Source: JAITWN01 sp964384095 (GTDB lineage: Bacteria > Pseudomonadota > Gammaproteobacteria > SZUA-140). Taken from it: 6,470 nt of DNA. Each line of letters starts with the position of its first letter. Position 1 is the stretch's first letter. The notes beneath the pieces are model-generated. The model worked only from the letters and a program-made list of their open reading frames with translations. It was not told the origin of the DNA and made no database searches. Location: assembly GCA_964384095.1 (NCBI GenBank), contig CAYLKC010000100.1, positions 1-6,470 of the forward strand, given 5' to 3'. The translations under genes were made by a program, and so were the position numbers. This document shows, one piece after another, positions 1 through 5,866 of the stretch.

Positions 1-595
1 CGAGGCGGTCACGCAGCGCCATGACCTCGTCGAGCACCTTCTGGAAATCGACAGGGTCGGCCTTGTAGTATTCCTGCAGCATGAAGTTGTGATAGTTCAG
101 CAGCTCGCCGAGCTTCGACGCGAACAGTTCGCGGTGGAACATGTCGCCAAAGCGCAGGCTGCGGCGCGCGACCTTGTCCTCGTAGGCCGGACCGATGCCG
201 CGACCGGTGGTGCCGATCGCGGCGGCGCCACGCGCAATCTCGCGGGCGCGGTCTAGGGCGACGTGGCACGACAGGATCAGCGGACAGGCGTCGCTGATCC
301 ACAGGCGGCCCTCGATCGAAACGCCCTGCTCCTCGAGCATGTCGAGTTCCTCGACCAGCGCGGTCGGCGACAGCACGACGCCGTTGCCAATGATGCACTG
401 GACGTTCTTGTGCAGGATCCCGGACGGGATCAGGTGCAGCACGGTCTTCTTGCCGTTGATGACCAGCGTATGACCGGCATTGTGCCCGCCCTGGAAACGC
501 ACGACGGCGTTGACGCGCTCGGTCAGCAGGTCGACGATCTTGCCCTTGCCTTCATCGCCCCATTGCGTGCCGATGATGATGACTTTCTTGCCCAT
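1..595 (-). CDS. purA: Adenylosuccinate synthetase, N-terminal 198 residues (cut by window edge)
   Basis: PurA joins IMP and aspartate using GTP to make adenylosuccinate, the first committed step from IMP to AMP, in the cytoplasm. The reading frame runs from an ATG at 595 to the left window edge without a stop, so about 46% of a protein of roughly 430 residues is present. The N-terminus carries the family signature QWGDEGKGK (residues 11-19), which includes the phosphate-binding loop and the catalytic Asp14. The conserved His42 lies in GGHNAGHT (36-43). IGTTGRGIGPAYEDK (127-141) is the conserved IMP-binding stretch. Similarity to E. coli PurA as I remember it is very high along the whole visible part. 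The start is fixed by this homology, with a modest AGGAA four bases upstream. It lies 64 bases downstream of hisZ and has its own TATAAT candidate, so it may be transcribed both from the upstream genes and independently. Confidence 0.97.
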   Translation of the reverse strand, partial: MGKKVIIIGTQWGDEGKGKIVDLLTERVNAVVRFQGGHNAGHTLVINGKKTVLHLIPSGILHKNVQCIIGNGVVLSPTALVEELDMLEEQGVSIEGRLWISDACPLILSCHVALDRAREIARGAAAIGTTGRGIGPAYEDKVARRSLRFGDMFHRELFASKLGELLNYHNFMLQEYYKADPVDFQKVLDEVMALRDRL

Positions 596-621
596 GTGAT
601 TCCTGTTCGCTAAGGAGAGCT

Positions 622-652
622 ATTATAGAAAGGATGCAGTGGACATTGCGAA
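622..652 (-). promoter_or_regulatory. Candidate sigma-70 promoter for purA
   Basis: On the minus strand the hisZ-purA gap contains a perfect TATAAT (plus positions 622-627). A TTCGCA hexamer (647-652), which matches TTGACA at four of six positions, lies 19 bases upstream. The spacer is two bases longer than ideal. A start site about seven bases downstream would leave an untranslated leader of roughly 20 bases before the purA ATG. The A/T-rich box stands out in GC-rich surroundings. No PurR-like operator palindrome is visible. This call is inference from motif match and position only. Confidence 0.45.
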
Positions 653-659
653 CCGCGTC

Positions 660-1877
660 TTACTTCCCGGGGGCAGCGCTGTCGACCACTGTCCAGCAGC
701 CATCTCTTTTTTCGATGATCCTGTTACAGCCCATTTCCGCTGTCCCGGCCTGCTGGCCCGGCAGCGTGTAGATGACGCGCTCGCCCTGCTTGCGCAGGCG
801 ACGGATCAGGTCGCGCAGCTCTCCGTCAGTGTTCCATGGTGGCGAGAGGATGCCATCGCACCGTTCCGAGGGCGCGGGTCCGAGCGCGAGCAGGGACTTC
901 AGGTCGGTACTGAAGCCGGTCGCGGGGCGGGTGCGACCGAAGAAGCGACCGATCTCGTCATAGCGGCCGCCGCGCGCGATCTCCCGGCCCTGACCGGGGA
1001 CGAAGGCGGCGAAGACGACGCCGGACTGGTAGCGATAACCACGCAGCTCGGCGAGATCGAAATGGAGATTGATCGTCGCCAGCTGGCATTCCGCAGCCTC
1101 CGCCATCTGCGCCAGCGAATCGAGCGCCGCGCCGACTTCCCTGCCGGCGCCCTTGAGCTGCCTGCGGGCCTCGTCGAGCACGTCGCTATGCCCGTTCAGC
1201 TCGACCAGCGCGGTCAGGCGGCGGCGCTTGCTTGCGTCGATGTCCAGACTGCCGAGAAAGGCCTCGATCTCGGGCCGGGCCTTGCGTTGCAAGGCATCGA
1301 ACAGGATCGCCTCCTGCGCATCGTCGAGGCCGGCGTCACGCGCCAGCGCGCGGAAGATACCGACATGGCCAAGGTCGATATGAAACATCTCGAGACCGGC
1401 CACTCGGAGCGTGCGCACCATCAGGCGCAGCACCTCGATATCGCTCTCGATGCCGGCATGGCCGTAGAGTTCGGCGCCGACCTGGATCGGATTGCGCGAA
1501 CCGGCGAATCCGCGACGGCGGGTCCGGACGACCGGGTCGAGGTAACAGAGTCGTACCGGGCTGCCGCGTGACAAGCGATGCGCGTCGATGCGCGCGGCCT
1601 GGGGCGTGATGTCGGCGCGCAGCCCCATCAACCGGCCGGTGGCCTGGTCGATCAGCTTGAAGGTCTCGAGGTCGAGGTCGTTCCCGGTCCCGATCAGCAG
1701 GGATTCCAGGTATTCGATCAACGGCGGGATGACGAGTTCGTAACCCCAGCTCGAGAACATGTCGAGCAGGTTGCGGCGCAACTGCTCGAGCGCCTCGGCA
1801 TGCGGCGGCAGAAACTCATCGACGCCCTCGGGCAGCAGCCAGCGATTCGTCAACGCGTCGAGGCGGGTCTTTTTCAT
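660..1877 (-). CDS. hisZ: ATP phosphoribosyltransferase regulatory subunit HisZ
   Basis: HisZ is a histidyl-tRNA synthetase paralogue without aminoacylation activity. It pairs with the short form of HisG and is needed for ATP phosphoribosyltransferase activity and histidine feedback, the first step of histidine synthesis. The 405-residue product is close to the family's usual length of about 390. It opens with a HisZ-like N-terminus (RWLLPEGVDEFLP, 12-24). The class II synthetase-like core includes LRADITPQAARIDA (86-99), a degenerate motif 2 region ending in PIQVGAELYG (130-139), LRGYRYQSGVVF (278-289) and ARGGRYDEIG (301-310). The HisRS anticodon-binding domain is not apparent, and the LDYY-type histidine-binding motif is replaced by GYRYQSG, which favours HisZ over HisS. 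The gene starts 33 bases after hflC, so it is probably co-transcribed; the ribosome site is weak (GCGAG). It implies a short-form hisG elsewhere in the genome. Confidence 0.93.
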   Translation of the reverse strand: MKKTRLDALTNRWLLPEGVDEFLPPHAEALEQLRRNLLDMFSSWGYELVIPPLIEYLESLLIGTGNDLDLETFKLIDQATGRLMGLRADITPQAARIDAHRLSRGSPVRLCYLDPVVRTRRRGFAGSRNPIQVGAELYGHAGIESDIEVLRLMVRTLRVAGLEMFHIDLGHVGIFRALARDAGLDDAQEAILFDALQRKARPEIEAFLGSLDIDASKRRRLTALVELNGHSDVLDEARRQLKGAGREVGAALDSLAQMAEAAECQLATINLHFDLAELRGYRYQSGVVFAAFVPGQGREIARGGRYDEIGRFFGRTRPATGFSTDLKSLLALGPAPSERCDGILSPPWNTDGELRDLIRRLRKQGERVIYTLPGQQAGTAEMGCNRIIEKRDGCWTVVDSAAPGK

Positions 1878-1910
1878 CGCTCGCTTGCCCGACTGACCGG
1901 GAGGACCGTG

Positions 1911-2783
1911 CTAGCGCCCGCCCCGGGGATCCCTGAAGTACTTGAAGAAGTCGCTGTCAGGCTCCAGCACCATCAGGTCCGAACGGTCCCTGAAGGTGTT
2001 TCGATAGGCATTGATGCTGCGATAGAACGAATAGAACTCCGGATCGCGCGAAAACGCCTTTGCATAGATATCGGCCGCGCCGGCGTCACCGGCACCGCGC
2101 AGGTCCTCGGACTCGCGGTAGGCCTCGGCGAGGATAATCGTACGCTGGCGATCGGCATCGGCGCGGATGCGCTCCGCCGCCTCGGCGCCGCGCGCGCGCA
2201 GATCGGTCGCAACGCGGACGCGCTCGGCCTCCATTCGACGATAGACCGAAACGCTGACGTCCTCGGGCAGGTCGACGCGTTTCAGGCGAACGTCGATGAT
2301 CTCGATGCCGAGGGCGCGCGCCTGGTTGTCGGCGCCGGCGCGCAACACGGCGGTCATCGCCGCGCGGTCGCCGGACACGACCTCCTGCACGGTGCGCTTG
2401 CCGAACTCTGCGCGCAGTCCGTCCTTGACGATCTGCGACAGACGGTCACGGGCGCGGAACTCGTCGCCGCCGAGCGCCATGTAATACTGACCGACGTCAC
2501 GGACGCGCCACTTGACGAAGGCGTCGACGATCAGGTTCTTCATCTCCGCGGTCAGATAACGCTCCGGCTCCGCGTCCATCGACATCACGCGGCCGTCATA
2601 CTTGCGCACGTTGTTGATGACCGGGATCTTGAAATGCAGACCGGGGTCGTAGTCGGTACGCAGGATCTCTCCGAAGCGGAACAGGATCGCGCGTTCGTAT
2701 TCCTTGACCGTAAACAGCGACATCGACGCGACCACGCCCAGCGCAATCAGCACGATGATGCCGAGTGATTTCATCTGTCCCAT
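1911..2783 (-). CDS. hflC: FtsH-associated SPFH/prohibitin-family membrane protein HflC
   Basis: HflC pairs with HflK in a large inner-membrane assembly that encloses the AAA+ protease FtsH and modulates its degradation of membrane and regulatory proteins. The 290-residue product has one N-terminal transmembrane segment (about 5-24) serving as a signal anchor. The SPFH domain follows (from about 25, with VKEYERAILFRFGEIL at 26-41 and PGLHFKIP at 47-54). A charged helical segment comes next (about 180-240, rich in Ala, Arg and Glu). The C-terminus PDSDFFKYFRDP (275-286) closely matches E. coli HflC. It is about 44 residues shorter than E. coli HflC (334). Most of the difference is an insertion before the ALGIEIIDVR segment (157-166) that is present in the enteric protein and missing here. 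The ATG shares its A with the hflK TGA, and a GGGGAGGG site lies eight bases upstream, so translational coupling is likely. A second Met at residue 4 is a possible but less favoured start. Confidence 0.95.
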   Translation of the reverse strand: MGQMKSLGIIVLIALGVVASMSLFTVKEYERAILFRFGEILRTDYDPGLHFKIPVINNVRKYDGRVMSMDAEPERYLTAEMKNLIVDAFVKWRVRDVGQYYMALGGDEFRARDRLSQIVKDGLRAEFGKRTVQEVVSGDRAAMTAVLRAGADNQARALGIEIIDVRLKRVDLPEDVSVSVYRRMEAERVRVATDLRARGAEAAERIRADADRQRTIILAEAYRESEDLRGAGDAGAADIYAKAFSRDPEFYSFYRSINAYRNTFRDRSDLMVLEPDSDFFKYFRDPRGGR

Positions 2784-2799
2784 CAGCGCAGCCCTCCCC
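2781..2799 (-). promoter_or_regulatory. hflC ribosome binding site and hflK-hflC stop/start overlap
   Basis: The minus strand reads GGGGAGGG, then eight bases, then ATG. The ATG shares one base with the hflK stop (TGATG). The purine run is a good Shine-Dalgarno match inside the last hflK codons. This arrangement is typical of translational coupling between subunits of one complex and would help keep HflK and HflC levels matched. Confidence 0.75.
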
Positions 2800-4027
2800 G
2801 GTCACGCAAGGCCGAGCGTGTGCGGTCGACGACCTCGTCGACGATCAGCGGTGTCGGCGTGCGGCCGGCACCCCTGGCGGCCGCGTCGTTACGCGCATCG
2901 CCTTCGGCGGCGCCGGACAGCATGCGGTCGAGCGGCAGGAACAGCAGGTTGTTGCCGCTCTCGACATCAACCATGACCTTGCTGACATTACCCATGATTG
3001 CCTCGACGGTCTCGATATACATGCGCTCGCGCAGGATCTCGGGCGCCTTCTGGTATTCGGCGAGGATCTGCGAGAAGCGGGCCACGTCACCCTCGGCCTG
3101 CGTCGTCATCTGTGCCTGGTAGGCGTTGGCCTCCTCGATGACGCGGGCGGCCTGACCGCGGGCGCGCGGCAGGATGTCGTTGGCATAGGTCTGCGCCTCG
3201 TTGCGCAGGCGTTCCTCGTCCTCTCGCGCCTTGACCGCATCGTCGAAGGCGTGCTGCACCTCTTCCGGCGGCTGCGCGTCCTGCAGGTTGACGCTGGTCA
3301 CCTGCAGGCCGGCCTCGTAGCCGTCCAGGATCTGCTGGATCAGGGAATTGACCCGGGCGACGACCTCGGCGCGGCCCTCGGTCAGCACGAAGTCGAGCGT
3401 GCTCTTGCCGATGACCTCGCGCAGGGCGCTCTCCGAGGCCTGGGTCAGTGTCAAGTCCGGACCGAAGACATTGAAGAGATACTCCTTCGAATCCTTGATG
3501 CGGTACTGCACAGCGAGCTTGATGTCGACGATGTTCTCGTCCTGCGTCAGCATCAGCGCCTCTCGCTGCACCGTGCGCGGCGACTGCCCCTGCGTCGCCG
3601 AGCGATAGCCGATCTCGGAGGTGCGGATCTCCTGGACGTTGACGATCTCGACCGACTCGATCGGGTACGGGATATGCCAGTGCAGACCGGAACCGACCGT
3701 GGACTGGTATTCACCGAAACGCAGCACGACGCCCTCGCTGCCTTCCTGGACGATGTAGAGACCTGACAGTCCCCACAGGCCGACGACGACGAGCAGGATC
3801 GTGCCGATGCCGAACGAGGCGAAACGGCCGGGACCGCCGCCCTTGCCACCGCCACCGCGCTTGCCGCCGATGCCGCCGAACAGGGCGCCGAATTTCTCCT
3901 GCATCTTGCGCACGACCTCGTCGAGATCCGGTGGCTGGCCGCCACCGCCGCCCCCCGAGCCGCCGCTGCCACCGCCCCAGGGATCGTTGCCGCCGCCCGG
4001 AGGCTTGCCCGGTTCATTCCATGCCAT
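2783..4027 (-). CDS. hflK: FtsH-associated SPFH/prohibitin-family membrane protein HflK
   Basis: HflK is the partner of HflC in the membrane complex around FtsH. From the chosen start the product has 414 residues, near the E. coli length of about 419. The N-terminus MAWNEPG is the hallmark of HflK and decided the start. Residues 10-70 are a glycine-rich, disordered cytoplasmic region, including a run of six glycines, and contain the conserved PPDLDEVVRKMQEKF (32-46). One transmembrane helix spans about 73-92 (IGTILLVVVGLWGLSGLYIV region). The SPFH domain follows, with EGSEGVVLRFGEY (95-107), then ENIVDIKLAVQYRI (164-177) and the conserved RPPEE-like QPPEEVQHAFDDAV (252-265). A charged Ala/Glu/Arg helix runs to about 335, followed by RERMYIETVEAIMGN (333-347) and LFLPLDRML (362-370). 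The last 45 residues are variable. An in-frame ATG 24 bases upstream (4051) would add eight residues (MRKETGLP) and has the better AGGCGG site. I prefer 4027 on homology. Confidence 0.95.
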   Translation of the reverse strand: MAWNEPGKPPGGGNDPWGGGSGGSGGGGGGQPPDLDEVVRKMQEKFGALFGGIGGKRGGGGKGGGPGRFASFGIGTILLVVVGLWGLSGLYIVQEGSEGVVLRFGEYQSTVGSGLHWHIPYPIESVEIVNVQEIRTSEIGYRSATQGQSPRTVQREALMLTQDENIVDIKLAVQYRIKDSKEYLFNVFGPDLTLTQASESALREVIGKSTLDFVLTEGRAEVVARVNSLIQQILDGYEAGLQVTSVNLQDAQPPEEVQHAFDDAVKAREDEERLRNEAQTYANDILPRARGQAARVIEEANAYQAQMTTQAEGDVARFSQILAEYQKAPEILRERMYIETVEAIMGNVSKVMVDVESGNNLLFLPLDRMLSGAAEGDARNDAAARGAGRTPTPLIVDEVVDRTRSALRDRGGLR

Positions 4028-4066
4028 GGGTAATCCCGTCTCTTTACGCATCCAGTGATACCGCCT

Positions 4067-5476
4067 TTACAAACCGATCGATTTTAGGGTGCCACGGGTC
4101 GCATCGCAAGCACCATGGCCCGCTTCGCGCGGCGGCAGGACCGCGCAATCCTCGTGACGACTGAGATATTCGAGCATCCCGGGCCTCAGGACCACGTCGA
4201 GGATCCACTCGCCCTGTTCGCTGACCGTTTCGTCGCGGACGACATCCCATTCGAATAGCTGCGCCCGGAGCCTGCCGGCGCTGGGCTGCAGACAGAGGCG
4301 GCGCAGCGGCAGGATATTCGTGCCCGCCGGCCCTTCGTTGGCGGCCGCCCCGTCCACCGGCGCGTCTTCGCGGCCCCGCCGGCCTTCCCCGAGCAGCAAC
4401 GCGGCGATCGCGCCTTCCAGCAGATCGAGGCCGCTGCCCTCACGCGCGGAGATCCACACGCGACGCGGTCGGCCATCGGCATCGTAATCGATGCGGGGCC
4501 TGTCATCCTGCCTCAGGTCTATCTTGTTGTAAACCTCGAGCTGCGGTATCTCCCCGGCGCCGATGTCCTGGAGGATCCGGTTCACCTCGGCGGCCTGCTC
4601 GTCGTGCTGATCATCGTGCGCGTCGATGACATGCAACAATAGATCAGCATCGACGGTCTCCTCGAGCGTCGCGCGAAATGCAGCGACGAGATCGGGTGGC
4701 AGGTCACTGATGAATCCCACCGTGTCGGCGAGCACGGCATGCCCGAACCCCGGCAATTCAAGGCGGCGCAGTGTCGGATCGAGAGTCGCGAACAGCTGGT
4801 CGGCCTGGTAGACCCCGGCACCGGTCAGACTATTGAACAGCGTCGACTTGCCCGCATTGGTATAGCCGACCAGCGAGACGCCAGGCACCGTCGCCTTGTG
4901 GCGCGATCGCCGGCTCAGGTCGCGATGGCGGCGCACCCGCTCAAGGCGACGGTCGAGCTGGCGGATACGCTTGCCGACCAGCCGGCGGTCGGTCTCGAGC
5001 TGGGTCTCGCCAGGGCCGCGCAGGCCGATACCGCCCTTCTGCCGCTCGAGATGCGACCAGCCGCGGACCAGGCGCGTGGCGAGATGCTTCAGTTGCGCGA
5101 GTTCGACCTGCAACTTGCCCTCGAAGGTTCGCGCTCGCTGGGCGAAGATGTCGAGGATCAGACCGGTGCGATCGAGCACGCGACAGCTCAGATGACGCTC
5201 GAGATTGCGCTCCTGCACCGGGCTCAGCGCATGGTTGAACAGCACGAGTTCGGCGCCGGACGACCTGACCGTATCGAGGATCTCGTCGGCCTTGCCGGAA
5301 CCGATGAACAGCCGCGGATCGGGGCGCCCGCGCGAACCGCCGATCGCGGCGACCGGCTCAACGCCGGCGGAGACCGCGAGCTGGGTGAATTCCTCCCGGC
5401 TGTCCTGTCTGTGGTCCGAACGGAAATCCAGATGAACGAGGATTGCCCGTGTGCCGCTTTGGGGTCTCTCAAACAA
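4067..5476 (-). CDS. hflX: Ribosome-associated GTPase HflX
   Basis: HflX is a translational GTPase that binds the 50S subunit and splits stalled or stress-damaged ribosomes. The 469-residue product has the HflX N-terminal domain (about 1-120; LVLFNHALSPVQERNLE at 77-93 and DRTGLILDIFAQRART at 102-117). The family signature GGIGLRGPGETQLE is at 148-161, followed by a helical arm (165-195). The G domain has G1 GYTNAGKS (204-211), switch I FATLDPTLRR (229-238), G3 DTVGF (251-255), G4 NKID (317-320) and G5 SAREG (343-347). All GTPase motifs are intact. The start is TTG: MFERPQSG...AILVH aligns with E. coli MFDRYDAG...AVLVH, and the first in-frame ATG is only at codon 434. The C-terminal region is longer than in E. 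coli (426), with an Ala/Gly/Arg-rich linker (about 364-386) and a tail of about 25 residues. It lies 26 bases after hfq and 39 before hflK. Confidence 0.96.
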   Translation of the reverse strand: MFERPQSGTRAILVHLDFRSDHRQDSREEFTQLAVSAGVEPVAAIGGSRGRPDPRLFIGSGKADEILDTVRSSGAELVLFNHALSPVQERNLERHLSCRVLDRTGLILDIFAQRARTFEGKLQVELAQLKHLATRLVRGWSHLERQKGGIGLRGPGETQLETDRRLVGKRIRQLDRRLERVRRHRDLSRRSRHKATVPGVSLVGYTNAGKSTLFNSLTGAGVYQADQLFATLDPTLRRLELPGFGHAVLADTVGFISDLPPDLVAAFRATLEETVDADLLLHVIDAHDDQHDEQAAEVNRILQDIGAGEIPQLEVYNKIDLRQDDRPRIDYDADGRPRRVWISAREGSGLDLLEGAIAALLLGEGRRGREDAPVDGAAANEGPAGTNILPLRRLCLQPSAGRLRAQLFEWDVVRDETVSEQGEWILDVVLRPGMLEYLSRHEDCAVLPPREAGHGACDATRGTLKSIGL

Positions 5477-5499
5477 GAGCGCGGGAACCCCCGATCGGG
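5474..5499 (-). promoter_or_regulatory. hflX translation initiation region with TTG start and short hairpin-forming sequence
   Basis: The hflX start codon is TTG (plus 5474-5476). Upstream there is no AGGAG-like site, only a run of five G (about 5493-5489 region) that overlaps the palindrome CCCGATCGGG (5490-5499). The G run could also pair with the following CCC. There is no U-tract, so an intrinsic terminator is unlikely. A weak start with possibly occluded purines would keep HflX synthesis below that of Hfq from a shared transcript; this last point is inference. Confidence 0.45.
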
Positions 5500-5502
5500 T
5501 CG

Positions 5503-5748
5503 TCAGTCATCGCCGGACTGGGCATCGTCCTGGATCAGCGGCTTGATGTTCCTGGAGGGCACGATCGTCGAGATCGCGTGCTTGTAGACCATCTGGCTGA
5601 CGGAATTCTTCAGCAGCACGACGAACTGATCGAAGGACTCGACCTGTCCCTGCAACTTGATCCCGTTGACCAGATAGATGGAAACCGGCACATGCTCCTT
5701 GCGCAAGGCATTGAGAAACGGATCCTGCAAGCTTTGCCCCTTGGCCAT
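5503..5748 (-). CDS. hfq: RNA chaperone Hfq
   Basis: Hfq is a hexameric Sm-like protein that pairs small regulatory RNAs with their targets and influences mRNA stability. The 81-residue product is a complete Sm core with a short acidic tail. Proximal-face residues Gln8, Asp9, Phe39, Lys56 and His57 (motif YKH at 55-57) are present, as are distal-face residues Tyr25, Gly29 and Lys31 (IYLVNGIKLQG at 24-34). The Sm2 stretch VSQMVYKHAISTIVP spans 50-64. The tail after residue 66 is about 15 residues and ends in DDAQSGDD, far shorter than the E. coli tail (102 residues in total). The rim patch is Arg16-Lys17-Glu18-His19, with His where E. coli and Pseudomonas have Arg. The start is supported by a strong AAGGAG seven bases upstream and by homology. 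It is separated from miaA by 118 bases and from hflX by 26. Confidence 0.98.
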   Translation of the reverse strand: MAKGQSLQDPFLNALRKEHVPVSIYLVNGIKLQGQVESFDQFVVLLKNSVSQMVYKHAISTIVPSRNIKPLIQDDAQSGDD

Positions 5749-5755
5749 GTCAATT

Positions 5756-5761
5756 CTCCTT
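5756..5761 (-). promoter_or_regulatory. Strong ribosome binding site of hfq
   Basis: The minus strand reads AAGGAG, seven bases before the hfq ATG. This is the closest match to the Shine-Dalgarno consensus in the window and fits the high expression known for Hfq. Confidence 0.85.
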
Positions 5762-5775
5762 GTTTTGGACCGCCG

Positions 5776-5804
5776 TTTATAGTGTGGTTGTTGTCAGGCA
5801 ACTC
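5776..5804 (-). promoter_or_regulatory. Weak candidate promoter for hfq
   Basis: The miaA-hfq gap contains TATAAA on the minus strand (plus 5776-5781). A GAGTTG hexamer (5799-5804) lies 17 bases upstream and is a poor -35. A better TTGACT lies too far upstream, about 29 bases from the TATAAA, to pair with it. The predicted leader would be about 20 bases and would contain the AAGGAG site. In E. coli, hfq is transcribed from several promoters inside and after miaA, so an hfq promoter here is plausible, but these hexamers do not prove it. Confidence 0.3.
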
Positions 5805-5866
5805 GTGCGCTCGCAGTCAACTTTCCGTGTCGGCAAGGCCTTTCATCGCGTATGACATAGTAGCAT

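Noticed and set aside
9..398. Minus-strand open frame of 129 codons at the left end.
   Set aside because: It is an out-of-frame, Arg-rich shadow of purA. The conserved purA frame covers the same bases.
639..3766. Three long plus-strand open frames (639-1571, 1578-2768, 2765-3766) tile almost end to end, antisense to hisZ, hflC and hflK.
   Set aside because: Their translations are low-complexity Arg/Ala/Asp/Leu-rich products of GC-biased codons on the opposite strand. They match no family I recognise and lie opposite well-conserved genes, which explains the lack of stops.
3830..4010. GGC/GGT-type repeats suggesting a tandem repeat or recombination site.
   Set aside because: They are in-frame glycine codons of the Gly-rich N-terminus normal for HflK, without a fixed repeat unit.
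5490..5499. CCCGATCGGG palindrome between hfq and hflX as an intrinsic terminator.
   Set aside because: As a hairpin it has only three stem pairs around a four-base loop, and no U-tract follows. Read-through into hflX is more likely.
4739..5587. Plus-strand open frame of 282 codons opposite hflX and hfq.
   Set aside because: Same explanation: it mirrors conserved hflX codons, and no ribosome site or recognisable domain is present.
5795..5812. Possible sigma-54 promoter (GCGCACGAGTTGCC-like on the minus strand) upstream of hfq.
   Set aside because: The essential GG of the -24 element is missing.
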